NCBI RefSeq assembly: GCF_001580615.1
Contig: NZ_LHZC01000033.1
Span: forward strand, 1-52,473
Direction of reading: 5' to 3'
Length of the DNA stretch: 52,473 nt
Source: Acetobacter malorum
GTDB lineage: Bacteria > Pseudomonadota > Alphaproteobacteria > Acetobacterales > Acetobacteraceae
The notes under the pieces were generated by a model. The model made no database searches. It was not told the origin of the DNA and was given only the letters and a program-made list of their open reading frames with translations. Position 1 is the first letter of the stretch. Each line of letters starts with the position of its first letter. Below are positions 17,474 to 25,798 of this stretch, one piece after another. The translations under genes and the position numbers were made by a program.

Positions 17474-18941
17474 GAGCCTGCTCCTTCCACCCGGCCAGCC
17501 GGGTTTCTGTTCCCGCATGTTCAGGCGCTGTTTCCACAAACAGGCGCGTCAGCAAATTTACGGCCACGGTCTGACGATACCACGCACTGGACCTCATGTC
17601 GGAAATTGGCGCGAAATCTGTCTTCATGGCCTCCTGAGCGGCCTTCAGCGTAGCTTCCGTCCAGAACTGGCCTTGCAAGGCCGCTTCCGTCGCAGGAGCG
17701 CGCTTCGGTGTGGCTGCCATGCCGCCGAAAGCAATGCGCGCTGTGGCAATGCGCCCGGCCTCATCAAACACCAATGAGAACGCCCCCAGCACGGCAGAAA
17801 TATCCTGATCAAACCGCTTGGAAATTTTATAGGCCCGGAAAACGGTGCCCGGCTGAGGCTGCGGGATCACCACAGCTTCAATAAACTCACCCGGCTGTCG
17901 GTCCTGTTTGCCATACGCCACAAAATACTCTTCAAGCGGCAGACTACGATGCACATCCCCGCAGCGAAGTTTCAGCTCAGCGCCTGCCGCAATGAGCAGA
18001 GGCGGTCCGTCCCCGATGGGCGAGCCATTGCCAATATTACCGCAGACTGTGCCCGCATTGCGCACCTGCGTGGACCCAATACGCCGGATCACCTCACCAG
18101 CATCGGGCAGCAGGGCTGCAATCGGCTCCTTGGCCTCCGTGTAGGTTACGGCAGCACCAATCCGCAGACCTTCCGGCGTGTGCTCAATTTTATGCAGATC
18201 CGGCACCAGCCCGACGCTGATCAGATGCGGCAAAGTGCGCAGCCCCTTGGTTACCCACAACCCGACATCCGTTGCCCCGGCGACTAAGGTTGCCTGCGGG
18301 TCAGCCTGATATGCTGCGGCCAAAGCGTCTGCACTGGCGGGAAGCGTAACACGGCCCTCCGGCCCCTTAATCTCCACGGTCTGCCCGTCAGCCAGAGCCT
18401 TCAGGCGGGTTTTGATCGCCTCTGTCTGTGTATCCAGCGCATCTCCCGGTGCCGTTAGCGCCTGCTTCATGGCCCTTACAATCGGGGCATAGCCGGTGCA
18501 GCGGCAGAGATTGCCTGCCAGAGCCGTGTTAATGGCGTCCTCTTCCATGGAGGCACCGGGCGTCTTGCAATACGCCACCATCGACATCACAAACCCGGGT
18601 GTGCAGAACCCGCACTGAGCACCGTGCAGGTCCACCATGGCCTGCTGCACCGGATGCAACGCGCCCTCCGGGCTGCGGAGGTCTTCCACCGTAAAAAGCT
18701 GCGCGCCGTCCAGCATCCACAGGAACTGGATACAGGCATTCACCGCCCGCCAGACCAGCGTCTCGCCTTCCAGCCGGACCACCAGAACCGTGCAGGCCCC
18801 GCAGTCGCCCTCATTACAGCCTTCCTTGGTGCCTGTGCGGCGGCGGTCTTCACGCAGCCAGTCCAGCACAGTCCGGGTTGGACTGAAATCAGAGACTTCG
18901 TGACGGACATTTCCAAGGTAAAACCGGATAGACTCCCGCAT
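17466..18941 (-). CDS. xdhA: Xanthine dehydrogenase FeS/FAD small subunit
   Basis: Small subunit of xanthine dehydrogenase, 491 residues, carrying electrons from Mo to NAD. Two [2Fe-2S] clusters are fully liganded: Cys42, 47, 50 and 70 (plant-type ferredoxin fold) and Cys110, 113, 146 and 148. The FAD domain follows from about residue 190, with LVAGATDVGLWVTKGL and the TVCGNIGNGSPIGDGPP stretch near the flavin. A CO-dehydrogenase-flavoprotein-type C-terminal domain ends the protein. I start at ATG 18941, where homology begins. Its promoter region is shared with a divergent LysR gene and holds a candidate operator, so purine-responsive LysR control is likely. Confidence 0.95.
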   Translation of the reverse strand: MRESIRFYLGNVRHEVSDFSPTRTVLDWLREDRRRTGTKEGCNEGDCGACTVLVVRLEGETLVWRAVNACIQFLWMLDGAQLFTVEDLRSPEGALHPVQQAMVDLHGAQCGFCTPGFVMSMVAYCKTPGASMEEDAINTALAGNLCRCTGYAPIVRAMKQALTAPGDALDTQTEAIKTRLKALADGQTVEIKGPEGRVTLPASADALAAAYQADPQATLVAGATDVGLWVTKGLRTLPHLISVGLVPDLHKIEHTPEGLRIGAAVTYTEAKEPIAALLPDAGEVIRRIGSTQVRNAGTVCGNIGNGSPIGDGPPLLIAAGAELKLRCGDVHRSLPLEEYFVAYGKQDRQPGEFIEAVVIPQPQPGTVFRAYKISKRFDQDISAVLGAFSLVFDEAGRIATARIAFGGMAATPKRAPATEAALQGQFWTEATLKAAQEAMKTDFAPISDMRSSAWYRQTVAVNLLTRLFVETAPEHAGTETRLAGWKEQAHV

Positions 18942-19006
18942 AAAATGCGCTCTCCTGCTGGAACATGCAGCCCGGCTGATGATGGGCAATCGGTGCCGGG
19001 TCATGA

Positions 19007-19019
19007 TGGTATTGTTTCA
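19007..19019 (-). promoter_or_regulatory. Candidate LysR operator, xdhA side
   Basis: On the minus strand this reads TGAAACAATACCA, a T-N11-A LysR-type site. Eleven of its 13 bases match the perfect inverted repeat at 24788-24800 in the other LysR intergenic region. It lies 66-78 bp upstream of the xdhA ATG. Function is inferred from the repeat occurrence and position. Confidence 0.5.
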
Positions 19020-19144
19020 GAATCATCTCATTTTCAGGTTTCGTCCAACATAAAGAATGCGACGCCCTGTTGCGTTTTTGTCGACACACCCCCAACAGTT
19101 TGTGACGATGCTTAACACCCTTCCCTTTTGCCTGGAGACGCGCC

Positions 19145-20089
19145 ATGCGGAGCCCTAACCGCGTTTTTACGCTATCCCGGTTTTCCATTTATTTTGAAAT
19201 GGTTGCACAGACTGGCTCCATCCGGCAGGCCGCAACCGCGCTGAATGTTTCACCCTCCGCAGTAAACCGACAAATTCTGGCCGTGGAAGAGGAAATGGAA
19301 ACGCCTCTGTTCCATCGGCACAGTTCGGGCCTGACCCTGACGACGGCAGGGGAACTGCTGCTGGCCGCCATTATCTCCGGTAAGCGAGACTTTGAGCTGT
19401 TTCAGTCCCGGCTGGACAGGCTTTCAGGCCTGCACGGCGGGGCGGTGGAAATTGCCGCCATTGAAGCTGTGAGTGACAGGCTGATACCAGACATCCTCTC
19501 TGACGTGACCAAGCAGCATCCGCGCGTGGAATTCAAACTTCAGACACTGGACTTCAAAGCCATCTGGCAGGCTGTCAGCCGGAATGAAGTTGATTTCGGG
19601 ATTTCTCTGGCTGGAAAATCTTCCCGGCAGGTGCGCATTGTCAGCACACTTCAGGCCGCCATTGGGTTTGTTGTCCGGCCCGACCATCCGCTGGCCCAGC
19701 GGGACCATGCCCGCCTGAACCATGTATTTGGCAGCAAGCTGATTTTACCGGACAGCACATTGGCCGTGGGTGCAGCCATTCAGGAAGGGCTGGCCCAGCA
19801 TAATGTGAACCTGCATCCCACTTTTACCAGCAACCGCATTGCTAGCATCAAGGCCCTGATCCGCAGCGGTCTGGGTGTTGGGATGCTGACCCAGATGGAT
19901 GTGATGAATGAGGTGAAAGCCGGAGAACTCTGTTTTGTGCCGCTGACAGAGTCCGGCATCAGGCCGCTCGGCTTTTGCCTGTTCTATAATACGCAACGGC
20001 GGCTTTCCGCCGCCGCTCAGACGACGCTTGATCTGATTACGGAGAACTTCCACGCACTGGCAGAGCAGAACGCGGAAGTGGCCTCCTGA
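19145..20089 (+). CDS. LysR-family transcriptional regulator (xdh-linked)
   Basis: 314-residue LysR regulator: an N-terminal winged helix-turn-helix (about residues 12-75, with GSIRQAATALNVSPSAVNRQI) and a C-terminal substrate-binding-like effector domain. It is divergent from xdhABC, with a 203-bp shared control region. The effector is probably a purine or pathway intermediate, inferred from position. It is a paralog of the LysR protein at 24852-25769: both start MRSP and share the pattern GSIR-A plus GL-LTTAGELLL. The Shine-Dalgarno GGAG precedes the ATG at a normal distance. Its 3' end faces the permease gene, with 14 bp between the stops. Confidence 0.88.
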   Translation: MRSPNRVFTLSRFSIYFEMVAQTGSIRQAATALNVSPSAVNRQILAVEEEMETPLFHRHSSGLTLTTAGELLLAAIISGKRDFELFQSRLDRLSGLHGGAVEIAAIEAVSDRLIPDILSDVTKQHPRVEFKLQTLDFKAIWQAVSRNEVDFGISLAGKSSRQVRIVSTLQAAIGFVVRPDHPLAQRDHARLNHVFGSKLILPDSTLAVGAAIQEGLAQHNVNLHPTFTSNRIASIKALIRSGLGVGMLTQMDVMNEVKAGELCFVPLTESGIRPLGFCLFYNTQRRLSAAAQTTLDLITENFHALAEQNAEVAS

Positions 20090-20103
20090 ACCGCAAGAGG
20101 TAC

Positions 20104-21543
20104 TTAGCCTTTGCGCACAGTCTCCTCGTGTGACAGTGCAGCCTCCATGCCCTCTGCCGGGATGGTTTTAGAAGGCTGATCGCCTATCACCACCCCATGT
20201 TTATTGGCCGGCATAAAGTGGTTGAACACCAGATGCAGGCTCATCGCCGCCATGGAACCCAGTGTAATACCACTGCCGAAAATGATCTGCGCCCAGCTGG
20301 GGAAGTTATCGGCAATATGCGGTTGAGCCGTCGCCAGCATGCCAAGGCCGATACTGGTGCCAACAATGATCATGTTGTTCTGGTTATCAAAATCCACCTG
20401 CGCCAGCGTCTGGATACCCACCACGGCCACCGCCGCGAACATAGCCAGAGCAGCACCACCCAGAACAGGCAGAGGCACACTCGCCATAATGGCGGCCAGC
20501 TTGGGGATACACCCCAGCACCATCATGATGACCGCAGCAGACGCCACAACCCAACGGCTCTTAACCTGCGTCAGCCGCACCAGCCCGACGTTTTCCGCAA
20601 AGCAGGTGTAGGGAAAGGAATTGAAGACCCCACCAATAAACGTCGCTAGCCCATCCGCCCGGATGGCTGCTGCAATATCAGCAGAACCAATCGGCTTTTT
20701 GACAATCGCCCCCGTTGCAAACACATCGCCCGTTGTTTCCAGCATGGAAATGATCATGACGATAATCAGCGAGAGAATGGGCACGACATGGAAGGTCGGC
20801 ATGCCGAAGTAGAACGGCTTGGAAATGGTGAGCAGCGGCGCTGTCCCGACATCGGCAAAATGCGCGTCCCCCAGCACCCAGGCGACCAGCGTCATGCACA
20901 CCAGACCGATTAGCACCGCGATGGTGCCCAGAAACCCGCGACAGAATTTCTGAATGGCCAGAATAAAGAACAGCGTTCCCAGACCATAGGCCACATTGCG
21001 CAGTTCAACCGGATTTTGCATGGCGTTAGTGCCATGCCCGGCCACAATGTCATTCGCCGCAACAGGCAGCAGCGCCAGCCCGATGACGAGAATAACCGAG
21101 CCCGTCACCACCGGCGGGAAAAAGCGGATCAGCCGGGAAAAATAAGGCGCGACGATGTATGAAAAAATACCGGCGACAATGACGGAGCCAAAAATCTGAC
21201 GCAGCCCTTCAACCCCGCCCCCAGCCGACACGCCAATGGCGATCATCGGCATAACGGCCACAAAGGTCACCCCTTGCAGGAGCGGTAACCGCACCCCGAT
21301 TTTGCCAATCCCTACCGCCTGGATGAAGGAGGCAATGCCGCAGGTAAACAGATCTGCTTCAATCAGGTGTTCCAGCATCTCATGCGAAAGGCCAAGCGCG
21401 CTGGCCAGCAGAATGGGAACAATAACCGCAGCTGCATAAAATGTCAGAACATGCTGAAAGCCGTAAATAGCCAGCTCCCACAGGGGGAGGACTTCATCAA
21501 CGGGGTGAACAGGTTCGGTCGTATTACGTTTGTCGAGGGTCAC
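20104..21543 (-). CDS. NCS2-family purine (probably urate/xanthine) permease
   Basis: Inner-membrane nucleobase:cation symporter of the NCS2 family, 479 residues, with about 12-14 hydrophobic segments. Recognisable motifs are QHVLTFYAAAVIVPILLA near the start, LPLLQGVTFVAVMPMI, FFPPVVTGSVILVIGLALLP and FNSFPYTCFAENVGLVRLT. The last replaces the NQ/QN-type motifs in the transport core. The frame is open into uraH, but a GTG at 21543, four bases after the uraH stop and preceded by GGGAG, gives a normal N-terminus; an ATG at 21576 is the alternative. Last gene of the urate-to-allantoate operon, so urate or xanthine is the likely substrate. Confidence 0.88.
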   Translation of the reverse strand: MTLDKRNTTEPVHPVDEVLPLWELAIYGFQHVLTFYAAAVIVPILLASALGLSHEMLEHLIEADLFTCGIASFIQAVGIGKIGVRLPLLQGVTFVAVMPMIAIGVSAGGGVEGLRQIFGSVIVAGIFSYIVAPYFSRLIRFFPPVVTGSVILVIGLALLPVAANDIVAGHGTNAMQNPVELRNVAYGLGTLFFILAIQKFCRGFLGTIAVLIGLVCMTLVAWVLGDAHFADVGTAPLLTISKPFYFGMPTFHVVPILSLIIVMIISMLETTGDVFATGAIVKKPIGSADIAAAIRADGLATFIGGVFNSFPYTCFAENVGLVRLTQVKSRWVVASAAVIMMVLGCIPKLAAIMASVPLPVLGGAALAMFAAVAVVGIQTLAQVDFDNQNNMIIVGTSIGLGMLATAQPHIADNFPSWAQIIFGSGITLGSMAAMSLHLVFNHFMPANKHGVVIGDQPSKTIPAEGMEAALSHEETVRKG

Positions 21544-21547
21544 ACAC

Positions 21548-21880
21548 TCAACTCCCTCGGTAAGTCGAATATCCATATGGGGCGGCAAGCAGCGGCACGT
21601 GGGCATGCCCCTCCGCACTCAGCCCGAACACGAGGGGAACAACATCCAGAAATGGCGGGTCTGCCAGCTCATGCCCCTGTGCGCGGAAATAGGCTGCAAT
21701 TTCAAACTCAAGCCGATACTGCCCGCCCTCAAGCGTCAGCTCCCGCAAAGCGGGGCAACGGCCATCGGCATCGGTCTGGCCTTCAAACAGCACGGACGCG
21801 CCTGAAAACAGACGCAACCGCACACCCGCAGCAGGGCGGCCGGAAACGGTATCCAGCACATGCGTTGATAAAGAACTCAT
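21548..21880 (-). CDS. uraH: 5-hydroxyisourate hydrolase
   Basis: Transthyretin-like enzyme that opens 5-hydroxyisourate to OHCU, the second step of urate breakdown. It is 110 residues, the standard length. Diagnostic features are THVLDTVSGRPAAG at the N-terminus (catalytic His) and the C-terminal tetrapeptide YRGS, which separates these hydrolases from true transthyretin. The ATG overlaps the uraD stop by four bases. Presence of this gene implies that urate is oxidised to HIU in this organism. Confidence 0.95.
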   Translation of the reverse strand: MSSLSTHVLDTVSGRPAAGVRLRLFSGASVLFEGQTDADGRCPALRELTLEGGQYRLEFEIAAYFRAQGHELADPPFLDVVPLVFGLSAEGHAHVPLLAAPYGYSTYRGS

Positions 21881-22383
21881 GCCTTTACTTTATCCTGCAA
21901 GCGTAAAGAGGCAATAGCATCAATCTGCTTAAGCGCCTCGGCCAGTTCGGCCTCCGGCGTGCTAGCCAGACGGTGTGCCATAGCCTCCAGAATAACGGCT
22001 TTGCCCGCCTTGCGCACACAGATGACAAACGGCATACCAAACTTGTCCCGATACGCCGTATTCAGGCTTTGAAAGTGCTCGTATTCAGCAGGGGTAAGGC
22101 GATCGAGCCCGGCACTCCCCTGCTCCTGTGCAGAGGCCTCACTCAAAGCGGGATCAATCCCGGCGCGATGTCCAAGCTCCGGGTGCGCGCGGACCAGAGC
22201 AATCTGGCGGTCATGCCCGGCCTTCTGCACCACGTCAGAAAACGCCGTCAGCATGGCCTCCTTGCTGGCGAAGGGTCGCTGCGTTGCGGCCCCTTCGGCC
22301 ACCCAGGGAGAATGTTCATACAAGCCGCCGAACTCAGCCACAAAGGCCGGAACCGGCAGAGCGTTCACATCATCAAGCGTCAT
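21877..22383 (-). CDS. uraD: OHCU decarboxylase
   Basis: 2-oxo-4-hydroxy-4-carboxy-5-ureidoimidazoline decarboxylase, 168 residues, which produces the (S) enantiomer of allantoin. The family motif HPELG with its catalytic His is present in RAHPELGHRAG at about residue 65, followed by QGSAGLDRLTPAEYEHFQ and the conserved FGMPFVICVR. Four-base overlaps with both puuE upstream and uraH downstream show tight coupling. Confidence 0.95.
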   Translation of the reverse strand: MTLDDVNALPVPAFVAEFGGLYEHSPWVAEGAATQRPFASKEAMLTAFSDVVQKAGHDRQIALVRAHPELGHRAGIDPALSEASAQEQGSAGLDRLTPAEYEHFQSLNTAYRDKFGMPFVICVRKAGKAVILEAMAHRLASTPEAELAEALKQIDAIASLRLQDKVKA

Positions 22384-23273
22384 GCCGGGTGCACCGCAAG
22401 CCAGTGACGCGCAATGTCCAGTCGGGTTGCAACCCAGACGTTCTCATGCGCCTGCACATGCTCCAGAAAGCGCGCCACAGCCAGCGCACGGGCTGGCTTG
22501 CCCGCCAGACGGCAATGCAGGCCCACGGACATCATGCGACCGCCTTCCCGATACAGCATGTCAAAGGTATCGCGCAGGTAGCGGAAGAACTGTTCGCCTT
22601 CCGTAAAACCGTTGAGCGCGGCAAATTTCATGTCATTGACGTCCAGCGTGTAAGGCACAATCATCTGAGGCCGCCCGTAACGCCGGTCATAATACGGCAG
22701 GTCGTCGGCATAGGAATCTGCGTCGTAAACAAAGCCGCCTTCTTCTACGACCAGACGCGCCGTATTCGGGCTTGTGCGGCCCTGATACCAGCCGAGCGGG
22801 CGGGAGCCGGTCACCTGCGTATGCAGCGCAATGGCCTCCCGGATATGCGCACGCTCAACGTCTTCCGGGATATCCTGATAATCAATCCAGCGCAGGCCGT
22901 GGGTGGCAATTTCCCAGTCACCCTCTTTCATGGCCGCAACTGCTTCCGGATTACGCGCCATGGCCAGAGCGACGCCAAACACCGTTGGCCGGATACCTGC
23001 AGACTGGAACAGCCGCTGCAAACGCCAGAACCCGGCGCGGCTGCCATATTCATACAGGCTTTCCATCTGCATGCAGCGTGCATCGGGGATGGAGCGCGTG
23101 CCCACCATTTCTGACAGGAATGCTTCCGAGCCTTTGTCCCCATGCAGGACGCAGTTTTCCGCGCCCTCCTCGTAATTGATGACAAACTGCACGGCAATGC
23201 GCGCACCACCCGGCCACTGCGGGTCAGGCGGTGTGGCGCCATATCCGGTCATATCCCGCGGATAATCAGTCAT
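22380..23273 (-). CDS. puuE: Allantoinase PuuE
   Basis: Cofactor-lean allantoinase of the polysaccharide-deacetylase fold, converting allantoin to allantoate. It is 297 residues, close to the family's usual 300-310. The start region GARIAVQFVINYEEGAENC is typical of PuuE. Further conserved parts are WEIATHGLRWIDYQ, the GWYQGRTSPNTARL segment and DADSYADDLPYY. It belongs to the operon flavoprotein-puuE-uraD-uraH-permease; its stop overlaps the uraD start. The gene is distinct from the amidohydrolase-type AllB allantoinase, which I do not find here. Confidence 0.93.
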   Translation of the reverse strand: MTDYPRDMTGYGATPPDPQWPGGARIAVQFVINYEEGAENCVLHGDKGSEAFLSEMVGTRSIPDARCMQMESLYEYGSRAGFWRLQRLFQSAGIRPTVFGVALAMARNPEAVAAMKEGDWEIATHGLRWIDYQDIPEDVERAHIREAIALHTQVTGSRPLGWYQGRTSPNTARLVVEEGGFVYDADSYADDLPYYDRRYGRPQMIVPYTLDVNDMKFAALNGFTEGEQFFRYLRDTFDMLYREGGRMMSVGLHCRLAGKPARALAVARFLEHVQAHENVWVATRLDIARHWLAVHPA

Positions 23274-23306
23274 GCTTTCTCCGGCTCTGCTTGGTTCTGT
23301 CGTCTC

Positions 23307-24746
23307 TTACACAGGTGGGGCAAGGCTGACGAGTTCGTCGATGTCGTAATCCAGCAGGCTTTGCAGCTGTTTTTCTCCATCCTGCACAAAGAGTTCACGC
23401 CCAATGGACTGGGCCAGCCGCTCTACGCCAAACCGCATCCCGCTGATGGACGCACCAGACAGCCCCATGCTGGGGGTAGCCGCAAAGGTGAAGTTGTGAA
23501 TAGCCGCCAGCATCGGAGCCATCGGGTCCGCCGCGTTGCGGGGCAGGAACTGGAAGTTGCCGCCCAGATAGGGGTGGCTGGACAGGACTTCGCTCTCTTC
23601 CCCTTTGGGAGCCGTAAAGCGATCCCGCCACAACGTGACATTCTCAGCAAAACGATGCATTTCCGGGCGGCGGGTCAGGTCAATCACAAAGCCGGTGCCG
23701 ATAATCAGGAAATCAAACGTCATTTCGCCATGCGGTGTCGTGACTATCACGCCATCCGCTGTTTCCTTCACGGCCAGCCATGGGGTGCCGGTGTGGAAGG
23801 CAAAATTCTCATGCTTGCGGCAGCGCCAGAACGTATCCTGCGGCGGCGGCTGGTTCAGGTCATAAATCCGATGCATGAAGCGCCAGCGGGTCTGATCAGG
23901 CAGGTCAGCAAAATAGCCGAGAAAGCCAGCATTCTCCATCCAGCGATACGGGTTCACACTCGGAATTTTAGGCCGACGCAGGCACAGATCAACGCGCCCT
24001 GCCCCCAGTTCCAGCGCCGTCGCGGCATTATCAAACGCCGAAGCCCCGGCCCCCAGCACGCCAATGCGTTTGCCTTTCAGCGCTGCAAAATCAATCTGCT
24101 GGCTGGTGTGGGCATAACGAGAGGCCGGAAGAGCCTGCGCAATAAAGTCCGGCACATGCCAGGCCCCGCCACCTTCAATCCCGGTCGCCAGCACCATTTT
24201 GCGCGCCCAGACATGGGACTGTGCGCCACCAGCCTGCTGGAAGGTCAGACGGAGCAAGCCGTCCCGCCAGTCAATATCGATCAGTTTCCGGTCATTCTGC
24301 ACGGGCAGAGCCAGCACATCACGCAGCCAGTCCAGATAAGCCTGCCAGTCCTGACGGGAAATTTTATGCAGCGCCTGCCAGGCTTCCACCCCATAACGGG
24401 CCTCAAACCAGGATTGCGGGGTCAGGCTGGGGATGCCCAGATCCGGCCCCGTCACATGCTTGGGCGTCCGCAGGGTGATCATGCGGGCAAATGTTACCCA
24501 CGGGCCTTCTCCGCCCCGGGCTGCCTGATCAAAAATGCACGTATTGCTCAGACCACGCCGACGCAGGGCAAAACATGTGGCCAGACCACCCTGCCCGCCG
24601 CCGATAATGGCCACGTCCAGAACACGCTCTCCATCCCGCTCCAGCGGCTCACACCAGTCGCCTGTTGCGTAGCGGATCCTGGCCAGATCATCCCGAACAC
24701 GACTTTCAAGCTGGTCCAACCCTGAAGAGGAAGAAACTTGTTCCAT
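23307..24746 (-). CDS. FAD/NAD(P)-binding monooxygenase-like flavoprotein, candidate urate oxidase
   Basis: 479-residue flavoprotein with two dinucleotide-binding folds: GGGQGG at residues 49-54 for FAD and GAGASA at 232-237 for NAD(P). Before the second fold lies YAHTSQ, like the class B monooxygenase His-Thr motif. It is the first gene of the puuE-uraD-uraH-permease operon, 33 bp ahead of puuE. The neighbours consume products of urate oxidation, yet no UOX-type uricase, HpxO-type or PuuD-type enzyme is visible in the island. I infer that it may convert urate to 5-hydroxyisourate with NAD(P)H and O2. HpxO does this too, but belongs to the single-Rossmann class A group. Start ATG at 24746 with GAAG upstream. 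Fold sure, substrate hypothetical. Confidence 0.75.
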   Translation of the reverse strand: MEQVSSSSGLDQLESRVRDDLARIRYATGDWCEPLERDGERVLDVAIIGGGQGGLATCFALRRRGLSNTCIFDQAARGGEGPWVTFARMITLRTPKHVTGPDLGIPSLTPQSWFEARYGVEAWQALHKISRQDWQAYLDWLRDVLALPVQNDRKLIDIDWRDGLLRLTFQQAGGAQSHVWARKMVLATGIEGGGAWHVPDFIAQALPASRYAHTSQQIDFAALKGKRIGVLGAGASAFDNAATALELGAGRVDLCLRRPKIPSVNPYRWMENAGFLGYFADLPDQTRWRFMHRIYDLNQPPPQDTFWRCRKHENFAFHTGTPWLAVKETADGVIVTTPHGEMTFDFLIIGTGFVIDLTRRPEMHRFAENVTLWRDRFTAPKGEESEVLSSHPYLGGNFQFLPRNAADPMAPMLAAIHNFTFAATPSMGLSGASISGMRFGVERLAQSIGRELFVQDGEKQLQSLLDYDIDELVSLAPPV

Positions 24747-24787
24747 ATGCACTTCAAACCTTATCTTTATCTGAACCTACTGCCATC

Positions 24788-24800
24788 TGAAACAATTTCA
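24788..24800. promoter_or_regulatory. Candidate LysR operator, flavoprotein/LysR2 region
   Basis: TGAAA-CAA-TTTCA is a perfect inverted repeat with T-N11-A geometry, 42-54 bp upstream of the flavoprotein gene and 52-64 bp upstream of the divergent LysR gene. A near copy (11 of 13 bases) is at 19007-19019 in the xdhA/LysR1 region. This suggests that one or both LysR paralogs co-regulate the xanthine and urate operons. Confidence 0.55.
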
Positions 24801-24851
24801 CACCCGGACCATTCTTGTATATGACTTAATTCAGTCTAATCCGTTCGCAAA

Positions 24852-25769
24852 ATGAGATCACCTCTTATGCCGGTTTTTTCTCGTTTCCTCCGTTACTTCA
24901 TCGCCGTGGCGCAACAGGGGTCCATCCGGAAAGCCTCGGATGAACTGAACATTGCCGCTTCGGCCATCGACCGGCAGATCCTGCAAGGGGAAAAGCTGCT
25001 GGGAACTCAGCTTTTTGAGCGTCTGCCAACCGGATTACGACTGACCACAGCCGGGGAATTGCTGCTGTCCTCCGGCATCCGCTGGACTAGGGACCTCCGC
25101 GCCCTCACCACCCAGATTGATAACCTGAAAGGCCTGCGGCAGGGCTCGGCGGACATTCTGATCCCCGATGCGCTGACCAAAGGCTTTCTGCCCGCCGTAC
25201 TGGGCCGCCTGCGGGAAACCCACCCCGGGATTGTGGTAAATGTGCATGTGCGTGCCAGCCGGGACATGGGCCAGATTCTGGTGGATGGGCAGGCTGACTT
25301 TGCACTGATGTTCAACCCCGGCCACATGCGGGAATTGTTTGTGCGGGCCCACAGGGAGATTCCGCTCGGCTTTATCTCCCAGCCAGACCACCCGGTTGGC
25401 GCGCTGGAAACAGCCCCATTCAGCCTGTGTGCGGAATATCCGGTTGTTATCCCTGCCCCGCCTCTGGCGTTATGGAGGCCGCTGGAACTTCTGGAAGCCG
25501 AAACCGGCATCAAGATTCAGGCGGTTGCCCGGGCGGATAACATCCAGATGATCAAATCTCTGGTCAGCGAAGGGGTGGGCATTGGCATCCTCAGCTATCT
25601 GGATGTGTATGATGAAGTGCAAAAAAATCAGCTTGCCTTCACGCCCATCCTCAATAAAAAGCTGTCTCCGCTCACGCTGGCGCTCTGTGTTGACAGGTCA
25701 CGCCAGCTTTCCATGGCGGCAAGACTGATTATTTCTGAAATTGAACAGTTTTTTGCCGATCAGCTCTAA
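24852..25769 (+). CDS. LysR-family transcriptional regulator (urate operon-linked)
   Basis: 305-residue LysR regulator with an N-terminal helix-turn-helix (GSIRKASDELNIAASAIDRQI) and a periplasmic-binding-protein-like effector domain. It is divergent from the flavoprotein-puuE-uraD-uraH operon over a 105-bp control region, and guaD follows 29 bp downstream in the same direction, so it may be co-transcribed with guanine deaminase. It is clearly paralogous to the LysR protein at 19145-20089. Starts at ATG 24852; an ATG five codons later is possible. The effector is presumably urate or another purine intermediate, by context only. Confidence 0.88.
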   Translation: MRSPLMPVFSRFLRYFIAVAQQGSIRKASDELNIAASAIDRQILQGEKLLGTQLFERLPTGLRLTTAGELLLSSGIRWTRDLRALTTQIDNLKGLRQGSADILIPDALTKGFLPAVLGRLRETHPGIVVNVHVRASRDMGQILVDGQADFALMFNPGHMRELFVRAHREIPLGFISQPDHPVGALETAPFSLCAEYPVVIPAPPLALWRPLELLEAETGIKIQAVARADNIQMIKSLVSEGVGIGILSYLDVYDEVQKNQLAFTPILNKKLSPLTLALCVDRSRQLSMAARLIISEIEQFFADQL

Positions 25770-25798
25770 AGCCGGCCCACTCATTCTTGCGAGGTTTC

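Noticed and set aside
20090..20103. Terminator between the converging LysR and permease genes
   Set aside because: Only 14 bp separate the stops and no hairpin fits without entering both coding regions.
23142..24725. 527-codon plus-strand frame opposite the flavoprotein and puuE genes
   Set aside because: Overlaps two well-supported genes and shows no motif or ribosome site; a shadow frame.
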